A DNA stretch of 64,000 nt from UBA1227 sp045629305 (GCA_045629305.1 JAZQQZ010000002.1:36826-100825); one strand, 5' to 3'. Counted from the stretch's first letter, positions 44,759 to 53,286 are shown. Program-made: numbers and translations. The notes: generated from the sequence alone by a model not told the origin.

Positions 44759-46375
44759 GTGACAGAATTTAAGAAAAAAATAATTCTTTCAAACGAAGAG
44801 ATTAATAAAATAGTCCTTGATGCTGGAAAAGTATATCTCGCACTCGCAGGTAAGCGAGCAACGAGCGAGGAGAAATTCAACATCGGCCTCGAGGAGCATT
44901 TGATCGCTTGCCAGAAATGCTACGGCGATGATGCTATAGTGACTCTTAAAATCAGGAAAGAATTTGGTCAGATTAAAGTTTACATCTATAATCATGGCCC
45001 ATCAATCAACCCACTTGATCAGGATACTCTTCCTGACGAGGGCAATTTTACTGAGGAACTTCTTCGTAGGATTGGTGTTTCTACAAAGTATGAATATAAC
45101 AGTAGAAATGGTGGATATAATATTCTTTCGTTCTTTGCTGAGAAGAAGCCACTTAAGAATAAGACCATCATATCAATTTTGGTGGCGATAGCACTTGCCT
45201 TTCTAATGTCGTTTATCATGACAAGGCATCCTGAAAACGTAAGTGATTTTATATATAACAGTGTTACATTACCGTTCTTTAATAAACTCACTGCAATAAT
45301 GACTACAGTATCTGCATGGCTTGTTCTTTTCTCAGTTATCACGGGTATCGGAGGTATTGGAGATACCTCGTCCGTAGGAAAAATGGGTAAGACGGTACTC
45401 GGCGAGATGGGTATATCCTATGGTATAGAGGGAATTCTTTTCGGCATCATTGCGGGTCTTGTATATTTCAATGCATCGGCAACTTCTGGCGAAGGAGAGA
45501 ATCCTTTGTCGCAGATAATTAATTTGGTGCTTGATATTATTCCGAACAATATGGTCCAACCGTTCGTGGACGACAACTCGCTCCAAGTAATTATAATTGC
45601 AATCTTTGTAGGATTTACAATTCTTGAACTTGGAAAGCGCCTTGACCTTATTCCGAAAATTTGCTTTGAACTTTCAGAACTTTCTAATAGAATGATGCTT
45701 ATCATCTGCAAACTACTTCCTGTACTTGTATTTCTTGGTATGTTCAATATGCTTATCTCTGGTGAACTTTCTAAGGTGGCTAGCGTATGGAAGATGGTAG
45801 TACTCTTCTTTGGAATATGCTTTATATTTGTTATTGGCCTGTCCCTTCGTGCACATAGAATCACAGGCATTCCAATCTCTCAGATGATAAAGAAGCAGAA
45901 GGATCCTTTCTTTATCACACTTACAACAAGTTCACAGGTTGCAGCAATGCCTGAGAACTTACGCGTGTTCAAAGAAAAACTTGGAATAGATTCTGATTTT
46001 GCTAATTTTGCACTTCCACTTTGCGTTGTAACATTTATGCCTTGTGGAGCGGTGTTCCTAGGACTTGTTGGTCTATCACTTTCAAGCATTGCAGGTATTT
46101 CAATCGATCTTTCACTTATCATCAAAGTCGTTGTTGTAAGTATTATTGTTGCAATTGCAGCACCTCCGATTCCAGGTTCTGCATTTGCCGTAATGCCAAT
46201 TATTTTCGCTGCTTGTTCCGTACCAAGTTCTATGTACCCACTTGCAGTTGTACTTGGCACAGTAATTGGATATCTTCTTCCAGCATTCAACTGTTATTGC
46301 TTGCAAGTTAAGATTCTAATTTCCGCTTATAAATTGAATCTCATTGATAAAGAAGTAATGTTAACGAAGGAATAA
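44759..46375 (+). CDS. DAACS-family symporter with N-terminal GHKL-like domain, paralogue 2 (GTG start)
   Basis: A 538-residue protein with the same layout as the one at 17480. Residues about 1-115 are soluble and resemble a GHKL/anti-sigma ATPase (KFNIGLEEHLIACQKCYGDDAIVTLKI, then VYIYNHGPSINPLDQD, which recalls a G1-box D-x-G-x-G surrounding). The canonical N-box asparagine is not seen. The carrier half has eight or so helices, the serine-rich hairpin TTSSQVAAMPENLRV and AAPPIPGSAFAVMPIIFAAC. GTG at 44759 is eight bases after AGAGGAAG. It precedes an NMT1-type ABC importer operon by three bases, so both uptake systems are probably induced together. Confidence 0.85.
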   Translation: MTEFKKKIILSNEEINKIVLDAGKVYLALAGKRATSEEKFNIGLEEHLIACQKCYGDDAIVTLKIRKEFGQIKVYIYNHGPSINPLDQDTLPDEGNFTEELLRRIGVSTKYEYNSRNGGYNILSFFAEKKPLKNKTIISILVAIALAFLMSFIMTRHPENVSDFIYNSVTLPFFNKLTAIMTTVSAWLVLFSVITGIGGIGDTSSVGKMGKTVLGEMGISYGIEGILFGIIAGLVYFNASATSGEGENPLSQIINLVLDIIPNNMVQPFVDDNSLQVIIIAIFVGFTILELGKRLDLIPKICFELSELSNRMMLIICKLLPVLVFLGMFNMLISGELSKVASVWKMVVLFFGICFIFVIGLSLRAHRITGIPISQMIKKQKDPFFITLTTSSQVAAMPENLRVFKEKLGIDSDFANFALPLCVVTFMPCGAVFLGLVGLSLSSIAGISIDLSLIIKVVVVSIIVAIAAPPIPGSAFAVMPIIFAACSVPSSMYPLAVVLGTVIGYLLPAFNCYCLQVKILISAYKLNLIDKEVMLTKE

Positions 46376-46378
46376 TAT

Positions 46379-47320
46379 ATGAAAAAAATAATTCCAATTC
46401 TAATTATCGCAATACTTTTGACATTTACAGCCTGTGGCAAAGAGGTCACAGAAGAGAAGAAGACAGTAAATATTGGTGGACTTAAAGGGCCAACATCAAT
46501 CGGTATGCTGAAACTCCTTGATGATGAAAAGTATCAACTCACAATGGGCGCAGCTGCCGACGAGATCACACCAAAGTTCCTTCAGGGTGAGCTAGATATT
46601 ATCTCTGTACCTGCCAACCTTGCATCTGTTCTATATAGCAAGACAAATGGAAATATTGAGACTATCGCAGTAAATACACTCGGTGTAATTTATATCGTTG
46701 AAAACGGTGGCAATGAAATAAATAGCATTGCCGACCTTAAGGGAAAGACCATCTATGCAACAGGTAAAGATACAACTCCGGAGTATGCACTGACATATCT
46801 TCTCAGTGAGAATGGTCTTAGCACAGATGATGTTAATATCATTTGGAAGAGCGAACCGACAGAGGTTGTATCACAGATGGCAATAGAGGAACATTCCATA
46901 GCTATGCTTCCACAGCCTTTCGTAACTGTTGCAGAGACAAAGCTCCCAAATCTTAGAATTGCCGTTGATATGACGAAAGCTTGGGATGAACTTGATAACG
47001 GTAGTAAATTTATCACATCAGTTATCATCACAAGAAAAGATTTTGCGAATGAGAATCCTGATGTAGTTGAAGCCTTCCTTGAAGATTATGAGATTTCAGT
47101 AAATTATATGAATGAGAATCTTGAAGAGGCCGGCGCTTTATGTGAGCAGTATGATATCGTAAAGAGCGCCATCGCCAAAAAGGCAATACCATATTGTAAT
47201 ATGGTATGCATCACTGGCGATGATATGAAGACTGCACTTGAAGGATATTTAATAATCTTATATGATGAAAACAAAACAGCAGTAGGAGAGAAATTGCCAC
47301 TTGAAGATTTTTACGGATAA
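46379..47320 (+). CDS. ABC transporter substrate-binding lipoprotein (NMT1/THI5-like)
   Basis: A 313-residue extracytoplasmic lipoprotein; the signal ends with lipobox LTFTAC (Cys19). The mature part fits the NMT1/THI5-like (NrtA/SsuA/ThiY) fold: GGLKGPTSIGMLKLL, the GELDIISVPANLASVLY hinge segment, LKGKTIYATGKDTTPEYALTYLL, and MLPQPFVTVAETKLP. Such proteins bind small organic compounds such as sulfonates, pyrimidines or nitrate; the ligand here is unknown. It overlaps the permease gene by 20 bases. Confidence 0.9.
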   Translation: MKKIIPILIIAILLTFTACGKEVTEEKKTVNIGGLKGPTSIGMLKLLDDEKYQLTMGAAADEITPKFLQGELDIISVPANLASVLYSKTNGNIETIAVNTLGVIYIVENGGNEINSIADLKGKTIYATGKDTTPEYALTYLLSENGLSTDDVNIIWKSEPTEVVSQMAIEEHSIAMLPQPFVTVAETKLPNLRIAVDMTKAWDELDNGSKFITSVIITRKDFANENPDVVEAFLEDYEISVNYMNENLEEAGALCEQYDIVKSAIAKKAIPYCNMVCITGDDMKTALEGYLIILYDENKTAVGEKLPLEDFYG

Positions 47321-48062
47321 AAAGAATATAGCGAGGCTACTTTCGGTAGTCCTCGCTATCGTAATTTGGCAAATCGTTGCGATGAGAGTAAATCAAGCAA
47401 TGTTACTCGCATCGCCAATAGAAGTCTTTAAAAGATTTTTCAGTTTAATAGGTGAAACAGAGTTCCTTAGCACAGTGGCATTCTCATTTGGAAGAATATC
47501 GTTGGGCTTTGTAATCGCGTTTGTACTCGGAATTATATTCGGTATCATTGCAGGTAAAATCTCTGTGATTGAATCACTCCTTTGGCCGTATGTTACATTT
47601 GTAAAAACTGTTCCGGTTGCATCTTTTATCATTCTCTGCCTTATCTGGTTCGACATATCATATCTTTCGATTATAATAGCTTTTTTAATGTCGTTCCCAA
47701 TTGTTTATACAAATGTACTTACTGGAATGAGAAGCACTGATAAGAAGATGAAAGAGATGGCGACTATATACAATGTCCCATCTGGAAAGCAATTCATCTA
47801 TATTTACATGCCGTCGGTAAAGCCGTATATTCTCTCGGCTGCGAACATCGGAATCGGCATGGCCTGGAAGGCAGGCGTCACAGCCGAGATCATTGGAATG
47901 ACCGACGGCTCTATTGGAGATATGCTCTACCAGACCAAGGTGTATTTCCAAAATGCAGACCTTCTTTGCTGGACAATTGTGATTATTATTGCAAGTGTAT
48001 TGTCAGAGAAAGTCTTTGTTGCTTTTCTCAAACTACTCTTTAAGGGAGGCGAGAGATTATGA
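47301..48062 (+). CDS. ABC transporter permease (SsuC/TauC-like)
   Basis: A 253-residue BPD_transp_1 permease with about six helices. The EAA loop near residues 155-180 (MRSTDKKMKEMATIYNVPSGKQFIYIYMPSVKPYI) contacts the ATPase, and the WKAGVTAEIIGM segment is typical of the SsuC/TauC/ThiX subfamily. The start is a TTG at 47301 inside the binding-protein gene with AGGAG 12 bases upstream; no better in-frame start exists before the first helix. It overlaps the ATPase gene by four bases. Confidence 0.9.
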   Translation: MKIFTDKKNIARLLSVVLAIVIWQIVAMRVNQAMLLASPIEVFKRFFSLIGETEFLSTVAFSFGRISLGFVIAFVLGIIFGIIAGKISVIESLLWPYVTFVKTVPVASFIILCLIWFDISYLSIIIAFLMSFPIVYTNVLTGMRSTDKKMKEMATIYNVPSGKQFIYIYMPSVKPYILSAANIGIGMAWKAGVTAEIIGMTDGSIGDMLYQTKVYFQNADLLCWTIVIIIASVLSEKVFVAFLKLLFKGGERL

Positions 48063-48631
48063 GCGATATTGTTTTGAAAAATGTCAGTAAGAAATTCAAA
48101 GATAATATCGTCTTTGACAATTTCTCTTGCACAATTAAAGAGGGCAAAATCACCTGCATCGAAGCTCCATCTGGAAATGGAAAAACTACTTTGATAAATA
48201 TGATAGCCGGTATTTACACTCCTGACAGTGGTGAAATAACCGGCATTCCAGAGAAACTTGCATTTGTCTTTCAGGAGGATAGACTCTGCGAAAATTTCTC
48301 CGCTATAAGCAATATTAAACTTGTAACTGGTAAGACTAAGACACAGGAAGAAATAGCGAACCATCTCCGTGAACTTAAAATCGATGATTTAAGTAAGCCA
48401 GTTCGCACTTTCAGCGGGGGCATGAAAAGGCGCGTCGCGATTGCAAGAGCAATTTGCTATGATGCAGACTGCATCATTCTCGACGAGCCGTTCAAGGGTC
48501 TTGACCCCGCCCTTAAAAAAGATGTAATGGATTACATCTTAAAATATACAGAAGGCAAGACTCTTATCCTTGTAACACATGATCACAGAGATGTCGAATA
48601 TTTCGGTGGCGACTGTCTGGCACTTGTTTAG
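48059..48631 (+). CDS. ABC transporter ATP-binding protein, compact
   Basis: A 190-residue ATPase, about 50 residues shorter than usual SsuB/TauB proteins. All core motifs remain: Walker A APSGNGKTT (about residues 36-44), Q-loop FVFQEDRLCEN, signature FSGGMKRR, Walker B CIILDEPFKGLDP and H-loop LVTHDHRD. The truncation affects only the C-terminal accessory part, so it should be functional. It completes the binding protein-permease-ATPase set encoded in overlapping genes from 46379. Confidence 0.9.
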   Translation: MSDIVLKNVSKKFKDNIVFDNFSCTIKEGKITCIEAPSGNGKTTLINMIAGIYTPDSGEITGIPEKLAFVFQEDRLCENFSAISNIKLVTGKTKTQEEIANHLRELKIDDLSKPVRTFSGGMKRRVAIARAICYDADCIILDEPFKGLDPALKKDVMDYILKYTEGKTLILVTHDHRDVEYFGGDCLALV

Positions 48632-48702
48632 TAATACTTGTTAATGAACAAAGCAATGTGGTATTATAAATAAGGTTATTAAACTTAAAAGGAGAAATGA
48701 AT

Positions 48703-50112
48703 ATGTCAAATAAAGCTACTGTATATGTAAGACATCTTGATGCACCTCATCAGAGTGAGTCGCTCACCAAGTTCATGCCTTTGAACGATGAGATGAAGGC
48801 AGAGATTAAAAAGGCAGTATGGGAAATCTTTGATAACGCTGGCGGAGCAAATCTCTTAAAATCATCAAAGGATGTATACATCAAGCCAAACGGTATTGAT
48901 GCTAAAGCATATTGCTATACTCGTCCAGAACTCGTTGATGCAGTAATTGAGTACTGGAAAGAGCACGGTGCTAATAAGATTTATCTTTTCGAGAACTCAA
49001 CACAGAGTAATGCAACACGTATTGTATTTGCTGTAACTGGATACGATAAAATCTGCAAGAAATATGGTGCAAAGCCAGTATACCTTGACGAGGGTAAATC
49101 TGTTCCATTTGAGTTCAAGGGTCTTCCAACTATGGATAAGGATCCAAATGGATATCAGTGTAATAAATTTGACATGCCTAAATTTATCGTTGATAACCTT
49201 ATCAACGATAAGGATAAGAACCTCTATATCAGTCTTCCGAAACTTAAGACTCATTCAATGGCTGGTGTCACAATGGGCGTTAAGAATCAGTGGGCATTCC
49301 CATGCCAGACTGCAAGAGGATTCGACCACAACTATAATCTTCATTATAAACTCGTTGATGTTCTCAGTTATGTAAAGCCAGACTTTACAATCCTTGAGGG
49401 CGTGGAGGGAACAATTTATGGCCACTATCCAGTAACAGCACTTGCTGATACAGCAGTACTTCCACTTAAAGTGCTTGTTGCAGGAGCTAACGTTGTAGCA
49501 ACAGATATGGTTGGTGCTTCTGTATATGGTTATACCCTTGATGATGTTCCACATCTTAAACTCGCAGTAGAGCGTGGCTATTCTGATGGTGTTAAGAGCC
49601 TTGACGATATCGACATTATCGGCGACGTTTCAATGTATACAACTAAGTATCCATCCGATCTTTATGATTGTTATCCTAAAGATGTCAAACTCATGTTTGG
49701 TAAAGAGAGATGCTGTAAACAGGGTTGTATGAATAACCCACTTACACTTCTTCAGATTCTCTATAACGATTACGGCGGAAAAGGTGGCTGGACCATGGTA
49801 ATGGGTACAGGCCACGATCCTGCTGAAATCGATGCAATCAAGGGTAAAGTATTAATTGTAGGCGATTGTGCTATCAATGAGGTTGGCGACAGACTAATTG
49901 CTCGTCTTGGAAGAAAGAATGTATATCTTTCACACAAGTGTAATAGCCTTGCTGATTCCGCAGCAGCTATGTTCCATCTGATGAAAGTTAATCCAATGGT
50001 ATTTGTTCCATTGCCACTTCCAAAAGCACTGTATCTTCTTATTATGTCAAAGCTTCATGGTTCAACAGCACTTGTGCCAAATGCTTTCTCAAACATTTTT
50101 AAGACAGTTTAA
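48703..50112 (+). CDS. DUF362 family protein, long form
   Basis: A 469-residue DUF362 protein. The family core is clear: the VYIKPNGIDAKAYCYTRPELVDAVIEYWKEHGANKIYLFENS opening, GYDKICKKYGAKPVYLDEG, LYISLPKLKTHSMAGVTMGVKNQWAFP and ILEGVEGTIYGHYPVTALADTAVLPLKVLVAGANVVATDMVGASVYGY. Two cysteine pairs near residue 331 (CCKQGCMNNP) could be a remnant metal site. The function of DUF362 proteins is not established, though they often sit beside ferredoxin-like and redox genes. I start at ATG 48703, eight bases after AAAAGGAG; the ATG at 48697 is only two bases away. It converges on a two-cluster ferredoxin-like gene. Confidence 0.87.
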   Translation: MSNKATVYVRHLDAPHQSESLTKFMPLNDEMKAEIKKAVWEIFDNAGGANLLKSSKDVYIKPNGIDAKAYCYTRPELVDAVIEYWKEHGANKIYLFENSTQSNATRIVFAVTGYDKICKKYGAKPVYLDEGKSVPFEFKGLPTMDKDPNGYQCNKFDMPKFIVDNLINDKDKNLYISLPKLKTHSMAGVTMGVKNQWAFPCQTARGFDHNYNLHYKLVDVLSYVKPDFTILEGVEGTIYGHYPVTALADTAVLPLKVLVAGANVVATDMVGASVYGYTLDDVPHLKLAVERGYSDGVKSLDDIDIIGDVSMYTTKYPSDLYDCYPKDVKLMFGKERCCKQGCMNNPLTLLQILYNDYGGKGGWTMVMGTGHDPAEIDAIKGKVLIVGDCAINEVGDRLIARLGRKNVYLSHKCNSLADSAAAMFHLMKVNPMVFVPLPLPKALYLLIMSKLHGSTALVPNAFSNIFKTV

Positions 50113-50120
50113 TTAAAATA

Positions 50121-50150
50121 AAAGAGGCAACCGAAAGGCTGCCTCTTTTT
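50121..50150. terminator. Bidirectional intrinsic terminator, GAGGCA family
   Basis: Stem AAAGAGGCA-A-CC / GG-C-TGCCTCTTT around a GAAA tetraloop, one internal mismatch, with T5-T6 downstream. It lies between the convergent DUF362 and Fe-S genes. Confidence 0.88.
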
Positions 50151-50153
50151 TAT

Positions 50154-50987
50154 TTATCCAAGAAGAATTTTTGTTGTTACTGTATCTTCATGCTCATAAT
50201 CAGAGCGGGCGGTGAGGGAGCGGGCGTTTCCTTCGCAAGTGGAAACGCAAAGTCCACAACCGAGACATTTTGAAGGATCAAGGAATGATTTTTCTCCACG
50301 CATTTCATTTGCATCAAATATACAACGCTCTACACATTTGCCACATCCGACACATTTTTCAGTATCAAGTTGGCAAATTTCTGGTCCGGCAAGAACTTGG
50401 TCGCGACGACCTGCTTTATATGCTCTCATTGGGATGCAAATTTCATCGTCACAATTGCATACAACAAATGTCCATTTGCCAGAACTATGGCAATACATAA
50501 TTGTATGCACAAGGCCACACTCATCGAAGTAGCGAAGCATATCTTTTGCTTCTTCAGCTGTCTCTATAAGGCGATATGGTTCGCCAATTCCTGTGTGCTT
50601 TGCTGTTGTATAGAGATTGGCTGTATAAAGAAGCGCCATATCTTTTTCAATAGGCTCTTTGAACTGGCCTGTTGCAGTTTGACATACACATTTTGTAACT
50701 GCCATACGTGCTGATTCGTTGCCTACTTCCTGACCGTAAATGAAATCCATAAATCTGCAAGCAGCTTCAGTTGAAACTACAACTTCACGAGGCAAAGTTT
50801 TAGGAGTAGCCATCTTATTGAACAATTTGGATCTCACTGGATTATCAAGCATAAATTTAGTTGTTTTTAAAATATATGGTTCCACTACACCATATACCCA
50901 TTGTTGCGCATAATGCATCGGTGTAACGGGCTTTAATGTTCCTGTTGATGGATCCATAATGAGACCATCTTTATACTTCTTGTTCAT
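50154..50987 (-). CDS. Double [4Fe-4S] ferredoxin-domain protein with extra cysteine motifs
   Basis: A 277-residue soluble protein. The C-terminal ~70 residues have two classical CX2CX2CX3C clusters (CVGCGKCVERC and CLGCGLCVSTC). Upstream are further cysteine pairs (CVCQTAT near residue 98 and CNCDDEIC near residue 178), so up to one more cluster or a zinc site is possible. The N-terminal half has no obvious family. No signal peptide is visible. It is a candidate electron-transfer partner for nearby redox enzymes. It has AGGAGG upstream of its ATG and converges on a DUF362 gene across a terminator; the pairing with DUF362 is suggestive only. Confidence 0.82.
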   Translation of the reverse strand: MNKKYKDGLIMDPSTGTLKPVTPMHYAQQWVYGVVEPYILKTTKFMLDNPVRSKLFNKMATPKTLPREVVVSTEAACRFMDFIYGQEVGNESARMAVTKCVCQTATGQFKEPIEKDMALLYTANLYTTAKHTGIGEPYRLIETAEEAKDMLRYFDECGLVHTIMYCHSSGKWTFVVCNCDDEICIPMRAYKAGRRDQVLAGPEICQLDTEKCVGCGKCVERCIFDANEMRGEKSFLDPSKCLGCGLCVSTCEGNARSLTARSDYEHEDTVTTKILLG

Positions 50988-50999
50988 AAGAATACCTCC

Positions 51000-51332
51000 T
51001 TAGCCTTTTTTCTTATGTTTTTTTGCGCGCTCAAGTGCATGCTTTTTTGCTTTTTCTTTTGCTTTTATATCTTTCTCAATCTCTTTAGCTTTTTTGATTG
51101 CTTCTTTGTTCATTGATTCTTGGCCAATGAGTTCTGAAACGGTGATGCCATAGATTTCTGATAGAAGAAAAAGAACATATGCATCAGGAATACTTTCACC
51201 ACGTTCCCATTTAGAGATAGATTTATTGGAATAACTTATGCACTCGGCAAGTTCTTCTTGCGTAAGTCCATTTAATTTGCGATATTTGACAAGGTTCTGC
51301 GAAACACTAGAAATAAAATCATGCTCAGTCAT
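51000..51332 (-). CDS. XRE-family helix-turn-helix regulator
   Basis: A 110-residue DNA-binding protein. The N-terminal ~60 residues are an HTH_XRE domain (NLVKYRKLNGLTQEELAECISYSNKSISKWERGESIPDAYVLFLLSEIYG). The C-terminal ~35 residues are almost all Lys/Glu/Ala, probably a basic helix. It is divergent from a hemolysin III family gene, and the 148 bases between hold two or three palindromic sites that it probably binds. Twelve bases separate its stop from the start of the Fe-S gene, so the two may share a transcript. Confidence 0.92.
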   Translation of the reverse strand: MTEHDFISSVSQNLVKYRKLNGLTQEELAECISYSNKSISKWERGESIPDAYVLFLLSEIYGITVSELIGQESMNKEAIKKAKEIEKDIKAKEKAKKHALERAKKHKKKG

Positions 51333-51360
51333 ACTCGTCCTCCTACGTTTTGTAGATTAT

Positions 51361-51413
51361 ATTCTACTACTAGTAGAATTACAAGTCAATTTGAATTCCA
51401 CTAACAGTAGAAT
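51361..51413. promoter_or_regulatory. Tandem palindromic operators between XRE regulator and trhA-like gene
   Basis: Site 1, 51361-51379, is ATTCTACTA-C-TAGTAGAAT, a perfect 9+1+9 palindrome. Site 2, 51395-51413, is ATTCCACT-AAC-AGTAGAAT with one mismatch. Their centres are 34 bases apart, about three helical turns. A weaker third copy (TCCTAC-N5-GTAGAT near 51340-51356) overlaps the ribosome site of the regulator. This is the classic pattern for autorepression and control of the divergent gene. Confidence 0.75.
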
Positions 51414-51480
51414 AATTTCCCCGTTTTATGGATTTACTGAAACGCTTCTTTTGCATATTCTATCTGCGAAAGGAGTGATT

Positions 51481-52182
51481 ATGTTGGGAAAACATATCGA
51501 TGAAAGATTTGGTACTGGAAGGAATCAGATTCCTCCATATTCAAAGGGCGAAGAGATAGCAAATATGGTAACCCATATTTGCGGTGCCGCGTTTGCTGTC
51601 TTTGCTCTCTTCGCCTGCATTATTAAAGCATCTTTAAATCATAATATACTTGGAATTATTACGGCCTTTATATATGGAATATCAATGATTGTAGTTTATG
51701 TAATTTCAAGTATCTATCATGGTCTTGATACAGATGATGCATTTCTGGGCAAAGTGGTAATGAGAACTATTGATCACTGCGATATTTATGGTCTTATTGT
51801 TGGAACGTTTACTCCAATTGTTCTAGATGGGATAAGAAGGGTAAATCCAGTGATGGCGTGGGTGTCTTTTGGTATTGTACTCTTAACGGCAGCTGTTGGC
51901 ATAACATTTACTGCAATAAATTTTGAAAAATTCAGTGCAGTATCATACAGCGCATATTTTATCTGCGGTTGGAGTGTAATTATTACCGTGAAAGATATGT
52001 TCCTCGTGTATAGACTGGAATTTATAATTCTTCTCCTTATAGGAGGACTTGTATACACGCTTAGCATGATATTTTATGTTCTCGAGGATAAAGGCGTAAA
52101 ATATGCACATTCCATTTTTCATGTTTTTATTCTTGCGGGTTCAATTGTTCAGTTCATTCCTATATTTAAATATTGTTTCTAA
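51481..52182 (+). CDS. Hemolysin III / TrhA-family membrane protein
   Basis: A 233-residue seven-helix protein of the hemolysin III (PAQR-like) family. Conserved motifs are SSIYHGLD near residue 82, MRTIDHCDIYGLIVGTFTP near 100 and the C-terminal HSIFHVFILAGSIVQF; the His/Asp set is thought to bind zinc. Bacterial members (TrhA) influence membrane energetics and fluidity. ATG 51481 has AAAGGAG eight bases upstream; the frame remains open 243 bases further back but across the regulator operators. Regulation by the divergent XRE protein is likely. Confidence 0.92.
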   Translation: MLGKHIDERFGTGRNQIPPYSKGEEIANMVTHICGAAFAVFALFACIIKASLNHNILGIITAFIYGISMIVVYVISSIYHGLDTDDAFLGKVVMRTIDHCDIYGLIVGTFTPIVLDGIRRVNPVMAWVSFGIVLLTAAVGITFTAINFEKFSAVSYSAYFICGWSVIITVKDMFLVYRLEFIILLLIGGLVYTLSMIFYVLEDKGVKYAHSIFHVFILAGSIVQFIPIFKYCF

Positions 52183-52186
52183 ATAA

Positions 52187-52216
52187 AAAAGAGGCAACCT
52201 TTTGGTTGCCTCTTTT
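52187..52216. terminator. Bidirectional intrinsic terminator, GAGGCAACC family
   Basis: Perfect 13-base stem AAAAGAGGCAACC / GGTTGCCTCTTTT with loop TTTT. It lies between the convergent hemolysin III gene and a small membrane protein gene. Confidence 0.9.
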
Positions 52217-52228
52217 AATTTGATAGAA

Positions 52229-52507
52229 TTATTTACCTTCCTTGTTAAGCTTAAGAAGAAGTGGAATCCACCAAGCAAAACCATAGCAATAACATTTAGC
52301 AATTGATGTTAATGTATCAAGTCCAGCGCGTTTGCCTGTCTTGATACCGATGATTGCGTTCTGTGCTGTATGAGCACCGAACATAAGCCAAATGCAGATT
52401 GTATTTTTCTTAACAGCAGCAATTATAAAGCTGCCGAGCCACATAAGAAGGCTAGAAATACAAGAAACAAATTGAAGTGTTTTGTTCTGAAGAATGTCGT
52501 AAACCAT
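52229..52507 (-). CDS. Small membrane protein of unknown function (92 aa)
   Basis: A 92-residue protein with two or three hydrophobic helices (LQFVSCISSLLMWLGSFIIAA, TICIWLMFGAHTAQNAIIGI, CYCYGFAWWIPLLLKL). It is rich in Trp and Cys and has short lysine-rich ends. I do not recognise a family. Its upstream region (52508-52605) contains a TGGAC-N14-GTCCA site like that in front of the TetR gene, which places it in the same putative regulon as the ene-reductase cluster. GGAG stands before the ATG. Confidence 0.75.
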   Translation of the reverse strand: MVYDILQNKTLQFVSCISSLLMWLGSFIIAAVKKNTICIWLMFGAHTAQNAIIGIKTGKRAGLDTLTSIAKCYCYGFAWWIPLLLKLNKEGK

Positions 52508-52577
52508 AATTATATCTCCTATTAATTATTTTCCGTAATGGACAATTAAATTGTATCATAAGTGCCCAATATCTGAA

Positions 52578-52601
52578 TTGGACAATATTAGGATTATGTC
52601 C
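52578..52601. promoter_or_regulatory. TGGAC-N14-GTCCA site upstream of the small membrane protein gene
   Basis: TGGAC at 52578-52582 and GTCCA at 52597-52601 are separated by exactly 14 bases, the same spacing as the site at 53252. A further TGGACAATT half-site occurs at 52538-52546. It lies 71-94 bases upstream of the minus-strand gene starting at 52507 and just past the TetR stop codon. Proposed as a TetR operator; binding is inference. Confidence 0.55.
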
Positions 52602-52605
52602 AGGT

Positions 52606-53172
52606 TTATTTGGCAAAAAGATCTTTAAAGTAGTTTTGGATTTGTTCCCTTGAATATGTCTTATTGTAATAAAAGGTTTGATTTAGTACCTCGATGAGTC
52701 CATTTATATAATTGTTAAATATTACTTCATATGGAACATCAAAATTTTTGTCTCTAGTGCAATTATTTGCGATTACTGTTCCAATATCATAGGCATATTG
52801 TCTAAATGCTTGATGAAGAGTTCCGTTAATTGGATTTTTATTGGCAACTTTAGAAAATACTATTTTGTACTCATCAATAAAGTCACATAAAGCATTGGCA
52901 CATTTATCAATATTATCATAATGATTCATTACGGTATCCAGCTCTGGATAATACTCGTAGACCTTTTTATACAATGCCCATTTGAGCACATCGTATTTAT
53001 CCTCAAAATAATTATAAAAAGTCGAGTGAGGAATAAGACTTAATGTACAGATTTCACGAACTGTTATGTCGTCAAAGTTTTTCTTCATGAGTAGTGAGAA
53101 GAACGCATTGACAACCATGGTTGTGGTTCTTTTTTGTGAAGTTGTAAGGTCGGTTCTAAAATCTAGTTTCAT
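52606..53172 (-). CDS. TetR/AcrR-family transcriptional regulator
   Basis: A 188-residue regulator. The N-terminal helix-turn-helix is intact (TMVVNAFFSLLMKKNFDDITVREICTLSLIPHSTFYNYFEDKYDVLKW), with the usual F-Y-N-Y-F recognition helix. The C-terminal ligand domain is helical with aromatic residues (FYYNKTYSREQIQNYFKDLF), similar to the TetR_C_7/DhaS-like class. It is divergent from the gene at 53378, with a large inverted repeat in between over its own promoter. It is therefore the most likely regulator of the ene-reductase cluster and of its own synthesis. Ligand unknown. Confidence 0.9.
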   Translation of the reverse strand: MKLDFRTDLTTSQKRTTTMVVNAFFSLLMKKNFDDITVREICTLSLIPHSTFYNYFEDKYDVLKWALYKKVYEYYPELDTVMNHYDNIDKCANALCDFIDEYKIVFSKVANKNPINGTLHQAFRQYAYDIGTVIANNCTRDKNFDVPYEVIFNNYINGLIEVLNQTFYYNKTYSREQIQNYFKDLFAK

Positions 53173-53240
53173 TCATTTTCACCTTCCAATACAGTACAAA
53201 TGCTTACATACATTTTATACGATTTTATAGGCGCTAACAA

Positions 53241-53286
53241 GTGTCTAATTATGGACGAAATTATTAATATGTCCAAATTAAGACAC
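53241..53286. promoter_or_regulatory. Large inverted repeat in TetR/ene-reductase divergent promoter
   Basis: GTGTCTAATTATGGAC (53241-53256) and GTCCAAATTAAGACAC (53271-53286) pair at 13 of 16 positions around a 14-base spacer. Inside is TGGAC-N14-GTCCA. On the minus strand the repeat abuts a TTGTTA (53240-53235) with TATAAAAT downstream (53219-53212), a likely TetR promoter; on the plus strand a TATAAT at 53327-53332 is a likely -10 for the gene at 53378. The layout fits TetR autoregulation and control of the cluster. Confidence 0.65.

Noticed and set aside
51238..51480. Upstream extension of the hemolysin III reading frame
   Set aside because: It runs through the palindromic operators and into the divergent XRE gene; the ATG at 51481 has a consensus ribosome site and matches the family N-terminus.
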